Part shown: positions 34,180 to 42,571 of the stretch, one piece after another
Layout: the number at the start of each line of letters is the position of its first letter
How positions within the stretch are numbered: the stretch's first letter is position 1
NCBI GenBank assembly: GCA_036488875.1
Contig: DASXGW010000001.1
Span: 62,001-126,000, forward strand
DNA: 64,000 nucleotides
Source: Candidatus Baltobacteraceae bacterium
GTDB lineage: Bacteria; Vulcanimicrobiota; Vulcanimicrobiia; Vulcanimicrobiales; Vulcanimicrobiaceae
Direction: 5' to 3'
Notes under the pieces: generated by a model
What the model was told of the DNA's origin: nothing
Databases searched by the model: none
The model's input: the letters and a program-made list of their open reading frames with translations, nothing else
Made by a program: the position numbers and the translations under genes

Positions 34180-35034
34180 TCACGTATTGCCCACGTCGCC
34201 GCCGTTGACGTGGAGAACCTCACCGGAAATGTACGATGCCTCGTTGGAAGCCAGGAAGAGGATCGCTGAGGCGACCTCATCGGGCTGACCGGGGCGCCCC
34301 ATCGGCGTATCCTTACCGAACTCCGCGATACGCTTGTCGTCGTACGACGCGGGAATCAGCGGCGTCCAAATCGGCCCGGGGGCGACCGCGTTGACGCGAA
34401 TGCCGCGCTTGACGACGGAACTGGAGAGCGAACGCGTAAACGCTACAATCGCGCCTTTGGTCGACGAATAGTCGAGCAGGTGCGGACTGCCGTGGAATGC
34501 CGTCGCGGAGGCGGTGTTGACGATCGCACTGCCTTCGCGCATGTGCGGCAACGCGGCTTTCGTCAGGAAAAAATGCGAGAAGATGTTCGTGCGAAACGTT
34601 CGCTCGAGCTGCGCTTCGTCAACGAGCGCGATATCCTCTTTAACGTGCTGCTCGCCGGCGTTATTGACCAGAACGTCGATACGTTGGAACTGCTGGTAAA
34701 TCCGATCGATCGCCGATCGGCAAAACGCTTCGTCTCCGACGTCGCCGGCAATGCTGACGAACTCGCCGCCGTATTCCTTGACGCCGTGACCGGTCGTCTC
34801 CGCGTCGCCGTGCTCGTCCAGATAGAGAATCGCGACGTCGGCGCCCTCTTTGGCAGCACCGACGGCGACCGCTCGGCCGATGCCGCTATCGCCGCCGGAA
34901 ACCACGAACACGCGGTCGATGAAGCGGTCGCTGCGCGGATGTTCTTCGCGATCGCTGCGCGGCTGCGGCGACATTGCCGATTGCAGGCCGGGCTGGCGAG
35001 CCTGCGTTTGGCTCGGAAGAATCGTGTTCTCCAT
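34180..35034 (-). CDS. SDR family oxidoreductase (YghA/YhdF-like stress type)
   Basis: Classical SDR of 284 aa with an N-terminal extension (about 40 residues rich in Gln, Ser and Arg). This extension is typical of the YghA/YhdF-like group associated with general stress. The cofactor motif is VVSGGDSGIGRAVA, the structural NNAG is in VLVNNAGEQH, and the active site is NTASATAFHGS...YSSTK (Ser, YxxxK). An APGPIWTPLIP segment and ISGEVLHVNGG close the fold. The ATG at 35034 starts just before the conserved extension; the open frame further upstream overlaps the divergent Lys-rich gene and is rejected. Probably one transcript with the ThDP enzyme. Confidence 0.9.
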   Translation of the reverse strand: MENTILPSQTQARQPGLQSAMSPQPRSDREEHPRSDRFIDRVFVVSGGDSGIGRAVAVGAAKEGADVAILYLDEHGDAETTGHGVKEYGGEFVSIAGDVGDEAFCRSAIDRIYQQFQRIDVLVNNAGEQHVKEDIALVDEAQLERTFRTNIFSHFFLTKAALPHMREGSAIVNTASATAFHGSPHLLDYSSTKGAIVAFTRSLSSSVVKRGIRVNAVAPGPIWTPLIPASYDDKRIAEFGKDTPMGRPGQPDEVASAILFLASNEASYISGEVLHVNGGDVGNT

Positions 35035-35101
35035 TCCAGTCTTGTACCCGCGGGTTTCACGCGCAAAAGGCCGGGTAGGCTCGCAATAGGGAGGGCACGG
35101 A

Positions 35102-35449
35102 ATGGCAGCAACCAAGAAATCCCGCAAGAAGTCGACGCGCCGCAAAGGCTCGACGCGAAAAAAGAGCTCCAGTCGCAAAAAGAGCTCCAGTCGCAAAAAG
35201 AGCTCCGGTCGCAAAAAGAGTTCGGGCCGAAAAAAGAGCTCCGGGCGTAAGAAGAAGAGCTCGAAGCGAAAGTACGGCGCCAAGGCCGGAAAGAAAGTCA
35301 AACGCGCCATGCACGAGATGAAACATGGGGAGTTGCGTTCGGGGCGTTCGGGCAAAAAAGTCAAGAGCCGTAAACAAGCGATCGCCATCGGTTTGAGCGA
35401 GGCGCGTCGCGAGGGCGGTAAGGTTCCGTCTCGCAAAAAGCCGAGATAG
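35102..35449 (+). CDS. Lysine/serine-rich basic protein with DUF6496-like C-terminus
   Basis: Highly basic protein of 115 aa. Residues about 15-60 are short repeats of the form SRKKSS / GRKKSS; the C-terminal 55 residues (KYGAKAGKKVKRAMHEMKHG, then SGRSGKKVKSRKQAIAIG, then LSEAR) match DUF6496, a domain common in soil bacteria. The N-terminal part resembles the tails of eukaryotic histone H1 and bacterial HC1/AlgP-like proteins, so a DNA-binding or compacting role is likely but inferred. It is divergent from the SDR gene (67-bp gap) and 15 nt upstream of the DUF4337 gene. The repeats are matched by 18-bp DNA repeats, so copy number could change by slippage. Confidence 0.85.
   Translation: MAATKKSRKKSTRRKGSTRKKSSSRKKSSSRKKSSGRKKSSGRKKSSGRKKKSSKRKYGAKAGKKVKRAMHEMKHGELRSGRSGKKVKSRKQAIAIGLSEARREGGKVPSRKKPR
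35155..35255 (+). repeat. In-frame 18-bp tandem repeats in the Lys-rich gene
   Basis: AAAAAGAGCTCCAGTCGC and close variants (CCGG for CAGT, TTCGGG for CTCCGG) recur about six times with an 18-bp period. Each encodes KKSSSR or KKSSGR. The three-codon-multiple period keeps the frame whatever the copy number. Confidence 0.9.
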
Positions 35450-35464
35450 CGCAAAGGCGCGCCG

Positions 35465-36049
35465 ATGCCCGGGCACCTTGAGGTCGATACGAAGGAGCTC
35501 CAGGAGGCTATTTCTGAGGCGCGCGAAGAGCGCCGCGAACTCCAACTCGAACGCAAGCGCGCGGGGTGGCTCGACTACGTTGGGCTGACCACTGCGCTGC
35601 TTGCGGTGTTTGCCGCGATAGCGGCGGTACAAGCGACGTCACTCGTTAACGAAGGGATGATTAGCCAAATTAAGGCCTCCGACACGTGGGCAGAGTTTCA
35701 AGCGTCGCGCGAAAAATATCATCTCTACGCGGTGGCCCTCGACGGAATGCTCGATACCCAAGGCGTTGTTTCCCCACGCGTGACGTCTCGCGCGAAGCAG
35801 TATCGCGCCAAGATTGCCGACGAAATAGGAAAACAACTCGAGCGTTCGGCCGCAGCGCGACGGCTCGAACGCGAATCCGCGGAGCAGCTTTACAAGCAGC
35901 ACTATTTCGAATATTCGGTCGGGCTCATTCAGGTCGCAATTGCGCTGAGCGCGATTGCCGCCCTGTCGAAAGTCAAACCCGTGTGGTACGTCGGGTTGCT
36001 GGCCGGTGCCGGCGGCATCGCGCTCTTCGTCGAGGGATTCCTCGCCTAG
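35465..36049 (+). CDS. DUF4337 family membrane protein
   Basis: Protein of 194 aa matching DUF4337. A charged N-terminal coiled-coil (KELQEAISEAREERRELQLERKR region) leads to one transmembrane helix (YVGLTTALLAVFAAIAAVQA). A helical middle with ASDTWAEFQASREKYHLY follows. Two hydrophobic helices close it (VGLIQVAIALSAIAALSKV and WYVGLLAGAGGIALFVEGFL). The family has no known function and is widespread in Proteobacteria, Acidobacteria and allied phyla. It starts 15 nt after the Lys-rich gene and probably shares its transcript, so a stress or envelope role may be shared. It is convergent with the next gene, with 3 nt between stops. Confidence 0.85.
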   Translation: MPGHLEVDTKELQEAISEAREERRELQLERKRAGWLDYVGLTTALLAVFAAIAAVQATSLVNEGMISQIKASDTWAEFQASREKYHLYAVALDGMLDTQGVVSPRVTSRAKQYRAKIADEIGKQLERSAAARRLERESAEQLYKQHYFEYSVGLIQVAIALSAIAALSKVKPVWYVGLLAGAGGIALFVEGFLA

Positions 36050-36052
36050 AAT

Positions 36053-36481
36053 TTATCCGGGGCGGATCTCACCGCAGGCGACCGGCGTCGGATCGCTGCT
36101 GCTGCGTTCGACGACGACCGCGTAGTGAGCGTCGGGCGCTTGACCCGAAACGCGTCCGTCGAGCGTGTTGAGCTGCACGCCCTGCAGCACGGTCGTCGAC
36201 TTTCCGCCGGCAAGCGGCTGCAGCGTGTACGCGGGCCCAGGGCCGAGATTGTCGCAGGTGCCGGTTGCAATGCGCGCCTGCTGGCCGTCGGTGCTCCCGG
36301 CGAAGATGTGAACGAACACCTTCGTTCCGTCGGTCTGTTGCATCAAATCCACGGTGCCGCTCGCGCTGCTTCCGCTGACGGGGGACAGCTTGACGGTGTC
36401 GCCGTTGGGTCCGGCATTCGCGGCAAGGGGAGAAATTGTTCCGGCGGCAAGCGCCAGGATGGCAATCAACGTGCGTATCAT
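36053..36481 (-). CDS. Exported small beta-sandwich-like protein, unknown function
   Basis: Protein of 142 aa with a clear signal peptide (MIRTLIAILALAAGTISPLAANA). The mature domain has regular beta strands (VDLMQQTDGTKVFVHIFAG, TTVLQGVQLNTLDG, AHYAVVVERS) and two Cys (GTCDNLG, VACGEI) that could form a disulfide, recalling CHRD- or Cu/Zn-SOD-like folds. No metal-binding His cluster is visible, so superoxide dismutase activity is not supported. It is divergent from the aminotransferase-like gene across a 103-bp gap that should contain both promoters. Confidence 0.72.
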   Translation of the reverse strand: MIRTLIAILALAAGTISPLAANAGPNGDTVKLSPVSGSSASGTVDLMQQTDGTKVFVHIFAGSTDGQQARIATGTCDNLGPGPAYTLQPLAGGKSTTVLQGVQLNTLDGRVSGQAPDAHYAVVVERSSSDPTPVACGEIRPG

Positions 36482-36584
36482 GCCGACGTTTTTCCCAAAA
36501 CCGCCGCGTCGGTCAGCGCCGGATACTCCTCTCGGTCGCCAGACGCCATGAGCTCGGCTGCCTGAGCGCGAACACGCGCAGGCG

Positions 36585-37838
36585 ATGCAGGTAGAATCGT
36601 TTCCTATTGCTGCCGTCCGGCGAGCGTTTCCGGCCCTGTCGCTGCGCGACGGGGACGCAGCGCGCGTCTACCTGGACAACCCGGCCGGAACGCAGGTTCC
36701 CGCTTCGGTCGCCGATGCGATTGCCCGTTGCTTGCTGGAGACCAACGCCAATCTCGGCGGCTACTTCACAACGAGCGTCGCCGCCGGCGCAATCGTCGCC
36801 GACGGGTACCGCGCCGCGGCGGATCTCGTCGGAGCGGCTTCCGAGCGCGAAATCCTCGTCGGTCCCAGCATGACCGCGTTGACGTTTACGCTCTCGCGCA
36901 GTCTCGCGCACGCAATCGAGCCCGGCGACGAGATCGTCGTGACGAAGATGGACCACGACGGCAACATCGCGCCGTGGCTGGCGATCGCGCAGGAGCGTGG
37001 CGCGATCGTGCGTTGGGTGCCGTTCGACCGTTCGACGTGGCGCATCGAGCCCGCAGCGCTCGCGCAAACGTTATCGTCCAAGACCCGCATCGTTGCTTTG
37101 AATCACGCCAGCAACTTGACCGGTTCGATCAACGACGTGGCGGCGTTGTGTAAGCTGGTTCGAGAAGCGGGGGCGATCAGTTACGTCGACTCCGTGCAGT
37201 ACGCGCCCCACGGATTCGTCGACGTGGCGGCGTTGGGCTGCGATTTCCTGGCCTGCTCGGCCTACAAGTTCTTCGGTCCCCACGTGGGAATCGTGTGGGG
37301 ACGCGAGGAGCTGCTCCAACGGCTACACCCTTATAAGGTACGGCCGCAGGTCGACGAACTGCCCGCGAAGTTCGAGACCGGTACGCCGCAAATCGAGCTT
37401 TACTCCGGACTGACCGCGACCGTCGAATACCTCGCCTGGCTTGGAACGCAAAATGGCGCCGCGGGCGACCGGCGCAGCCGCATTCGCGCGGCCTTTGAGG
37501 CGAGTATCGCGTGGGAAGCACGGCTTGCGCGCCGGCTGATCGACGGACTGCAGCGTTACGACGGCGTCGCGGTCTGTGGTTTGACGGATCCGTCCGACGG
37601 GCGTTCTCGCGTGCCGACGGTTTCGTTTACGCACGACCGCGTCGCCTCGGCCGAGATCGCGAAAGCGCTCGCCCGCGTGAACGTGTTCGTATGGTCGGGG
37701 CACAACTTCGCGTTAGAGGTCGTGCGCAGTCTTGGCATCGCGGAGGATGACGGCGTCGTTCGCATCGGCGCCGCGCACTACAATACACTCGAAGAGATCG
37801 ATACCGCGCTCGAAGCGCTCAAAGGAGCCATCGGATGA
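36585..37838 (+). CDS. Cysteine desulfurase-like protein (class V aminotransferase fold)
   Basis: PLP-dependent enzyme of 417 aa of the TIGR01976-like family. N-terminal YLDNPAGTQVP, VTKMDHDGNIAPW (Asp/His contacts to PLP) and the PLP lysine in ACSAYKFFGPHVGI are visible. The C-terminal domain is present (VPTVSFTHDRVAS, VFVWSGHNFALEVV). There is no catalytic Cys loop in the position of true NifS/IscS desulfurases, so desulfurase activity is doubtful; members are of unsettled function (lyase or desulfurase). The ATG at 36585 fits the family. The next gene starts within its stop (ATGA), so the two are translationally coupled. Confidence 0.87.
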   Translation: MQVESFPIAAVRRAFPALSLRDGDAARVYLDNPAGTQVPASVADAIARCLLETNANLGGYFTTSVAAGAIVADGYRAAADLVGAASEREILVGPSMTALTFTLSRSLAHAIEPGDEIVVTKMDHDGNIAPWLAIAQERGAIVRWVPFDRSTWRIEPAALAQTLSSKTRIVALNHASNLTGSINDVAALCKLVREAGAISYVDSVQYAPHGFVDVAALGCDFLACSAYKFFGPHVGIVWGREELLQRLHPYKVRPQVDELPAKFETGTPQIELYSGLTATVEYLAWLGTQNGAAGDRRSRIRAAFEASIAWEARLARRLIDGLQRYDGVAVCGLTDPSDGRSRVPTVSFTHDRVASAEIAKALARVNVFVWSGHNFALEVVRSLGIAEDDGVVRIGAAHYNTLEEIDTALEALKGAIG

Positions 37839-38629
37839 TCCGTCGATTTGCTCAAACGCTTCTCTCCGTCGCAGTGCTTTGCGCGATTCCCTACGCCGCC
37901 GGCGCGGTCGAGACGATTCCCTTCACTTACGAAGACGGGTTGATCAAGCTCAACGCATCGATCGACGGAAGGCCGCCGACGCCAATGCTGCTCGACCTGG
38001 GGTCGGGCATCGACGTGCTTTCGGAACGGTTGGCGCCCTGGGTATCGCTGCAAGGAAAGTACGCCACCTTGCGCCTTACCGGCCAACGACTCGACCTGCC
38101 GATGGGGAAGATCGTCTCGCTGCAGCTCGGTGACGCTCGCATCGGCGATACGACCGTCGGCGTGTGGAACGGACTGTTCGCCGCGCGCGGCGTCGACGGA
38201 CTGATCTCGGCCGAAGCGTTTCGCGATACCGACGCTACGGTCGACTTCGGCGCGCACCAAATCATCATCGAAGACGCGGTCTCGTTTCCGGAGCGCCGGC
38301 GAACGGCCACTCGCGTTCCGCTGGTCCTTCAAGACGATCTCGGCACGGCGTTAGCCGTCTTCGCGCGATTCGATTTCGGCAACGGACGCAGCGGCTTATG
38401 CCTGATCGACACCGCCCGCAAGGATATCGTTCTCGATAACGTCTTTAAAAAAGACGGCGTCCCTTCCATAGCACTCGAGGACGCACCTCAAACGAAGTTG
38501 ACCCGGCCGCCGGTTAAGTACGATAATCTGATCTACGACTGTCTGGTGGGCAACGATTTTTGGCAAGGCCGCAGCTTTACGCTCGACGTCGTCAACCGAG
38601 CGCTCTGGGTGCAGCAACAGAATCAGTAG
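37835..38629 (+). CDS. Exported retropepsin-like protein with altered active-site motif
   Basis: Exported protein of 264 aa: signal peptide RRFAQTLLSVAVLCAIPYAAGA, then two related beta-rich halves. The first half carries PPTPMLLDLGSGIDVLS, the place where retropepsin-like aspartic proteases have D-[TS]-G. Here the triplet reads DLG(S), so protease activity is questionable. A psi-loop-like GVDGLISAEAF and a second half with GLCLIDTARKDIVLD follow. It is coupled to the upstream PLP enzyme through an ATGA overlap. Its stop abuts the stop of the convergent esterase gene. The fold assignment is moderate, and a binding role is possible. Confidence 0.65.
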   Translation: MIRRFAQTLLSVAVLCAIPYAAGAVETIPFTYEDGLIKLNASIDGRPPTPMLLDLGSGIDVLSERLAPWVSLQGKYATLRLTGQRLDLPMGKIVSLQLGDARIGDTTVGVWNGLFAARGVDGLISAEAFRDTDATVDFGAHQIIIEDAVSFPERRRTATRVPLVLQDDLGTALAVFARFDFGNGRSGLCLIDTARKDIVLDNVFKKDGVPSIALEDAPQTKLTRPPVKYDNLIYDCLVGNDFWQGRSFTLDVVNRALWVQQQNQ

Positions 38630-39478
38630 CTATTTCTTATTGCCCGACGCTACTTGGTCGGTGTCGTGCAGCACGCCTTGGATCGAGTCGAACCAGATGC
38701 GGGCGATGGCGTCGTACCCTTGGGGCCCGTCGACCGGATGGATACCGTCGGGGAAGTGTTCGGTATCCCGCGCAACGGCGTGGAGCAATCCGCTCGCGTA
38801 GGAGATCGCGTAGCCGCGCGCGGCGTATTGCCCGACCAAACCGGCGAGGCTGGGGTGCGAGCCCGTATCGCAGCTGCTGTGCCCGGTATCGAAGCGCTCC
38901 ACGTAACAGGCATCGACCTTGGGGCTGTCGACGATCGCGCCGACGATCACGTGCGTCTTGGGCGCGGCAGAGTAAATATCGGTCAACAGCATGTCCATGC
39001 TGTGTACCATCTCGTCGACGGAGTACGTTCCATGCGTCGCTTCGTAGCGAAGGAAGTCGTTCGTTCCTACCATCAGCAGCACGATGTCGGGATGAGTCTC
39101 TGCGACGACGCCTTTGGCGAGGCCGCCGTACAGTTCACCCGGCGCACCGGGACTCGTACTGCGGATCACGTAGCCGGGCCATCCGTCGTGCCACGGATCG
39201 GTCATCTCCGGCGACATGTCGTCGCGCGAACCGACCAGAACGGCCTTGCGCGGCAGCTGTGCCAGCAAGCGTTCCAGCAGCGTCCGATAACCGCCCGTAC
39301 CGGGATGTCCGCCGGCAACGATTCCGGCGGTAATGGAGTCGCCCAGCGGGAGCACGCGCAGCGGCGCTTGTGCCGTTTGTTGGGCTTGCAAGGGGATTGC
39401 TCCGAAGCCGAGCAGAGCAAAGGCGGTCGCGCAAAAGAAAGCGCGCCGCAATAATGACCGTAGCGAGAGAGTGTTCAC
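38630..39478 (-). CDS. Secreted GDSL/SGNH-family esterase
   Basis: SGNH hydrolase of 282 aa with signal peptide (AFFCATAFALLGFGAIPLQAQ). The four blocks are visible: LGDSITAG (nucleophile Ser), a Gly in the ELYGGLAKG region, VGTNDFLR (Asn) and FPDGIHPVDG (catalytic Asp and His). Such enzymes deacylate lipids, polysaccharides or acylated sugars in the periplasm or outside the cell. GTG start. An acyltransferase-3 gene lies 60 nt upstream on the same strand, so an acylation/deacylation pair acting on a surface glycan is plausible. Confidence 0.9.
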   Translation of the reverse strand: MNTLSLRSLLRRAFFCATAFALLGFGAIPLQAQQTAQAPLRVLPLGDSITAGIVAGGHPGTGGYRTLLERLLAQLPRKAVLVGSRDDMSPEMTDPWHDGWPGYVIRSTSPGAPGELYGGLAKGVVAETHPDIVLLMVGTNDFLRYEATHGTYSVDEMVHSMDMLLTDIYSAAPKTHVIVGAIVDSPKVDACYVERFDTGHSSCDTGSHPSLAGLVGQYAARGYAISYASGLLHAVARDTEHFPDGIHPVDGPQGYDAIARIWFDSIQGVLHDTDQVASGNKK

Positions 39479-39538
39479 CGGCGCCCTGACTTCGACGCCT
39501 GCAGGAGTGCACTCTGTTGCTACGCTGTAATGATTACA

Positions 39539-40615
39539 TCAAGCCGTCTGCACGGATTGCTGCCGAGCGGGCGCGGGATGCCGGCGTCCGCCCATCAGCG
39601 GGCGTTCCACCGCATAGGTCACCAGCGCGGCAACCGCGAGCGCGCATAGCAGGGCGACGGGCAAGGGCAGCGAGACGTGCTGCGCGAGCGACAGAACCTC
39701 CAGGTGCCACAGATACAGATTGTACGAAATGATCGCAAGGAAACCCGTCACGGGATTGGCGATGACGCGCCGGATCGCCGGCAGCGAAAGCGTCGTCGCC
39801 GCGACGAGCACGAACAGGAGTGCGGCGATGCCGAGGCGCCAGTGCATCTGCCACAAGAAGAAATCGCCGTTGTCGTTCATCGCGCTCGAATGTGTGAATG
39901 CGATCATCCCGGCGATGCCGCAGGCGATTGCGGCCACGGCTCCGGCGGTTGCGATGGCCGGAAGTGCGACAGTTCGCGGACGCGTCTGCGCCCACGCGAC
40001 CACGTACGCGGCCAGCATGCCCGCGGCAAAGAGATCGAGGAACGCGAAGACTTGATTGCTGATGAAAAACCCCGGGTCGGTGTGGGTGATTACGACGAAG
40101 CCGCGATACGCGGCGGAGAAGCCCGCGACGAGCAGCGCGCCGTAGAGCGGGCGGCGCATAAATAGGCCGCACAGAGCCGGGAAGATGAGGTAGAACTGCA
40201 CCTCGACGCCGATCGTCCACAGCGGTCCGCTGATCGCTTGAAACTCGTGGGGCAGAAACGGGTGGACGAAGAGCAGGTGCGCCGCGTATGCGTACGCCGT
40301 TTGCTGGAGACCGTCGCGATGCGAATACGCGAGTGCGAAGACCGTTAGCGCAAGAAGATACGACGGAAGAATCTTGATCGCACGCCGGTATGCGTAGGAG
40401 CCCCACGACGGCGCAGCGTGGCCCGTGAACCGCGAGCGCGCGAACGGATAGAACATGCAAAAACCGCTCAACGCGAAGAAGAGCTCGACCCCCAGGAAGC
40501 CCCCCTGGGAAACGACGCCTGCACTGAAGCCGTAGACCAGCCACGAGTGATACGCAACGACCAGGGCGATAGCGATGCCCCGCAGGCCGTCGATTGCGTC
40601 GAGATGCCGCTCCAT
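39539..40615 (-). CDS. Acyltransferase 3 (OafA/YrhL family)
   Basis: Integral membrane acyltransferase of 358 aa with about ten hydrophobic helices. N-terminal DAIDGLRGIAIALVVAYHSW holds the catalytic-region His; FLGVELFFALSGFCMFYPF and SYAYRRAIKILPSYL are family blocks, as is the late FLAIISYNLYLWHLEVLSL. These proteins transfer O-acetyl or other acyl groups to sugars of O-antigen, exopolysaccharide or peptidoglycan on the outer face of the inner membrane. A longer opposite-phase reading across the same bases has no family features. It is divergent from the phosphoesterase gene across 107 bp. Confidence 0.92.
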   Translation of the reverse strand: MERHLDAIDGLRGIAIALVVAYHSWLVYGFSAGVVSQGGFLGVELFFALSGFCMFYPFARSRFTGHAAPSWGSYAYRRAIKILPSYLLALTVFALAYSHRDGLQQTAYAYAAHLLFVHPFLPHEFQAISGPLWTIGVEVQFYLIFPALCGLFMRRPLYGALLVAGFSAAYRGFVVITHTDPGFFISNQVFAFLDLFAAGMLAAYVVAWAQTRPRTVALPAIATAGAVAAIACGIAGMIAFTHSSAMNDNGDFFLWQMHWRLGIAALLFVLVAATTLSLPAIRRVIANPVTGFLAIISYNLYLWHLEVLSLAQHVSLPLPVALLCALAVAALVTYAVERPLMGGRRHPAPARQQSVQTA

Positions 40616-40722
40616 CGCCAGGTCTTTGCCCGAAAGCCGTTCGACCGACGCCGGTCGTCCGCGTGCTTGTTAGGGTTGCGATTTTAAGGGGTACGCTCGT
40701 TACCTGCCGGTCGGAGGGTAGC

Positions 40723-42072
40723 GTGCGGTCCAGGATTTCCGCGAGCGTTCTTGCGGCTCTTTGCTTAGCGATGTCGGGGTGCGGGGCGCAGCCGCCGGCC
40801 GCACTACCGTTGCCCAATGCGTCCGCACAGGTAGCTTTCGCGCGCGGCCCGGGGCGATACATCAAACATATCGTCATCGCCGTACAGGAAAACCGCAGTT
40901 TCGATAACGTCTTCGACGGTTTTCCGGGAGCCGATACGCTGCCCTACGGCTACATGTCGAACGGAACGAAGCAGACGCTTACGCCGATTCCTTTCGAAGT
41001 CCACGACATGGATCACGGGTTCGCCGCGGGCGTCATGGATTGGAATAATGGCAAGATGAACCAGTTCGACTTGAACGGGACGTCGGCCGGACATACCATC
41101 GGTGCGTTTGCGTATTCGCATCTCGAGCGCAGCGCGGTCAAACCGTATTGGGCGATTGCCAAGCGCTACGTTCTGGCCGATCGCATGTTTCCGACGATGT
41201 TCGGGCCGAGCTTTACCGCGCATTTGACGCTGGTTGCCGGCAATGCAGATTTGAATCCTAGCCAGTCCGAAGTCGACTTTCCTACGCAATCGCCGTGGGG
41301 ATGCGACGCGCCGTCGAACACCACCACGGCGACGGTCAACACGCAGCGCGCGATCTCCTACGGCGGACCGAAGCCGTGCTTTACGCAGTTTCACACGATG
41401 GCCGACACGCTCGACGCAGCGGGCGTATCGTGGAAGTATTACGCGCCCGTCATCGGCGGCGGCGACTCGGGCGACCTCTGGTCGTCGTTCGATGCAATAT
41501 CGTCCGTGCGCTACGGGGCCGATTGGTCGAAGGTCGTCTCGCCTCCGGGGCAGATTCTCGTCGACGCGGCGCGCGGCAACCTCGCAAACGTTTCGTGGGT
41601 CGTGCCCGACTTCGACTGGTCGGATCATCCGTATTCGGGGTCGCCGTACGGACCGTCGTGGATCGCTTCCCTCGTCAACACAATCGGCAAGTCGCCGGAA
41701 TGGAGTTCGACGGCGATCGTTATCGTGTGGGACGACTGGGGCGGCTTTTACGACAATGTGCCGCCCCCTCAAAAGGACTTTCGCGGGCTCGGGATTCGCG
41801 TGGGTTGTCTCATCGTTTCGCCGTACGTGCGCCCGCACGTATCGCACACCGAGTACGAGTTCGGCAGCATCTTGAAGTTCGTCGAGGAAACGTTTGGGCT
41901 GCCCAAGCTGGGTCCGCAAAGCGGAGGCTATACCGATCGGCGAGCTAACAGCATCGCCGACAGTTTCGACTTTTCGATGCGGCCGCGTGCGTTCAAGAAG
42001 ATTCCGGCGCCGTATCCGCCGTCGTTCTTCATTACCCGCAAACCGTCGCTGCGGGCCCCCGACGACGAATAA
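40723..42072 (+). CDS. Phosphoesterase / phospholipase C family lipoprotein
   Basis: Lipoprotein of 449 aa (signal peptide with lipobox MSGC) of the PF04185 phosphoesterase family, which includes non-haemolytic phospholipase C and acid phosphatases. Typical blocks: IKHIVIAVQENRSFDNVFDG (metal-binding Glu-Asn), MFPTMFGPSFTAHL, SWVVPDFDWSDHP, VIVWDDWGGFYDNVPPP and LGIRVGCLIVSPYVRPHVSH. It should release phosphate or phosphodiester head-groups outside the inner membrane, which may feed phosphate uptake. GTG at 40723 was chosen for its GGAGGG ribosome site at the right distance; earlier in-frame starts would add a long non-secretory leader. Confidence 0.9.
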   Translation: MRSRISASVLAALCLAMSGCGAQPPAALPLPNASAQVAFARGPGRYIKHIVIAVQENRSFDNVFDGFPGADTLPYGYMSNGTKQTLTPIPFEVHDMDHGFAAGVMDWNNGKMNQFDLNGTSAGHTIGAFAYSHLERSAVKPYWAIAKRYVLADRMFPTMFGPSFTAHLTLVAGNADLNPSQSEVDFPTQSPWGCDAPSNTTTATVNTQRAISYGGPKPCFTQFHTMADTLDAAGVSWKYYAPVIGGGDSGDLWSSFDAISSVRYGADWSKVVSPPGQILVDAARGNLANVSWVVPDFDWSDHPYSGSPYGPSWIASLVNTIGKSPEWSSTAIVIVWDDWGGFYDNVPPPQKDFRGLGIRVGCLIVSPYVRPHVSHTEYEFGSILKFVEETFGLPKLGPQSGGYTDRRANSIADSFDFSMRPRAFKKIPAPYPPSFFITRKPSLRAPDDE

Positions 42073-42086
42073 CGAATAGCGTCGAC

Positions 42087-42350
42087 ATGATCGATTCTAA
42101 AACCGTAGCGACCTCGATCGCCGACGGGCTCAACGGCATCGCCAAAGCGACGCAGAGCGTTCTCGTGCAGAGTTCGACGCCGGAGATGGAACGGTGGAAA
42201 AGCGAGATGGGGGAGGCGTCAAAGCACGTGCTGATGGCGTTCGGCATCGACCCCGGCCAACTGGAAAAACCCGCCTTTCCTTGCGGAGGCGGTTGGTTCG
42301 TGGAGTGGGTGGACGGTCCGGGCGGAGGCTGGCGGGCGGTTCAGCGATAG
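42087..42350 (+). CDS. Small hypothetical protein (87 aa)
   Basis: Starts 14 nt after the phosphoesterase stop and is likely on its transcript. No signal peptide. An amphipathic N-terminal helix (TVATSIADGLNGIAKATQSV) and SEMGEASKHVLMAFGID are followed by a Gly/Trp-rich end (CGGGWFVEWVDGPGGGWR). Family not recognised. Its 3' end overlaps the end of a small minus-strand ORF by 10 nt. Confidence 0.65.
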   Translation: MIDSKTVATSIADGLNGIAKATQSVLVQSSTPEMERWKSEMGEASKHVLMAFGIDPGQLEKPAFPCGGGWFVEWVDGPGGGWRAVQR

Positions 42351-42538
42351 GCGCGCTGTTCCGCGCGACTCTCTTTAGCGAAATCGACCGGGAGCACGCC
42401 GTGCAGCATCGTGTGATGCGGGCACCACTGCACCGCAAAGGCGTCGTCTTTCGTAACGGCAACGCAGCCGCACGGCAGCGTGAATCGCCGCTCTTCGTTT
42501 TCGATGGGTGACTTCAAAGCGTTCATCGTCACAGCCAT
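42341..42538 (-). CDS. Small Cys/His-containing protein (about 65 aa)
   Basis: I do not recognise a family. The sequence has a compact Cys/His set, LPCGCVAVT then VQWCPHHTMLHG, which could bind one zinc. Two ATG starts are possible (42538 or 42526), neither with a strong ribosome site. It is tail-to-tail with the 87-aa gene, overlapping by 10 nt. It is kept because the metal-binding pattern is unlikely to be chance, but the evidence is limited. Confidence 0.5.
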   Translation of the reverse strand: MAVTMNALKSPIENEERRFTLPCGCVAVTKDDAFAVQWCPHHTMLHGVLPVDFAKESRAEQRAYR

Positions 42539-42571
42539 TTCCAAGGGAAGCTGGTGAGGGACTGCTCTGAT

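Noticed and set aside
34180-35556. Extended SDR reading frame up to 35556
   Set aside because: The extra 174 codons are antisense to the Lys-rich gene repeats (Phe/Leu/Arg repeats). The true start is at 35034.
39534-40877. 447-codon minus-strand frame overlapping the acyltransferase
   Set aside because: It is an Arg-rich alternative phase; the 39539-40615 frame has the membrane helices and family motifs.
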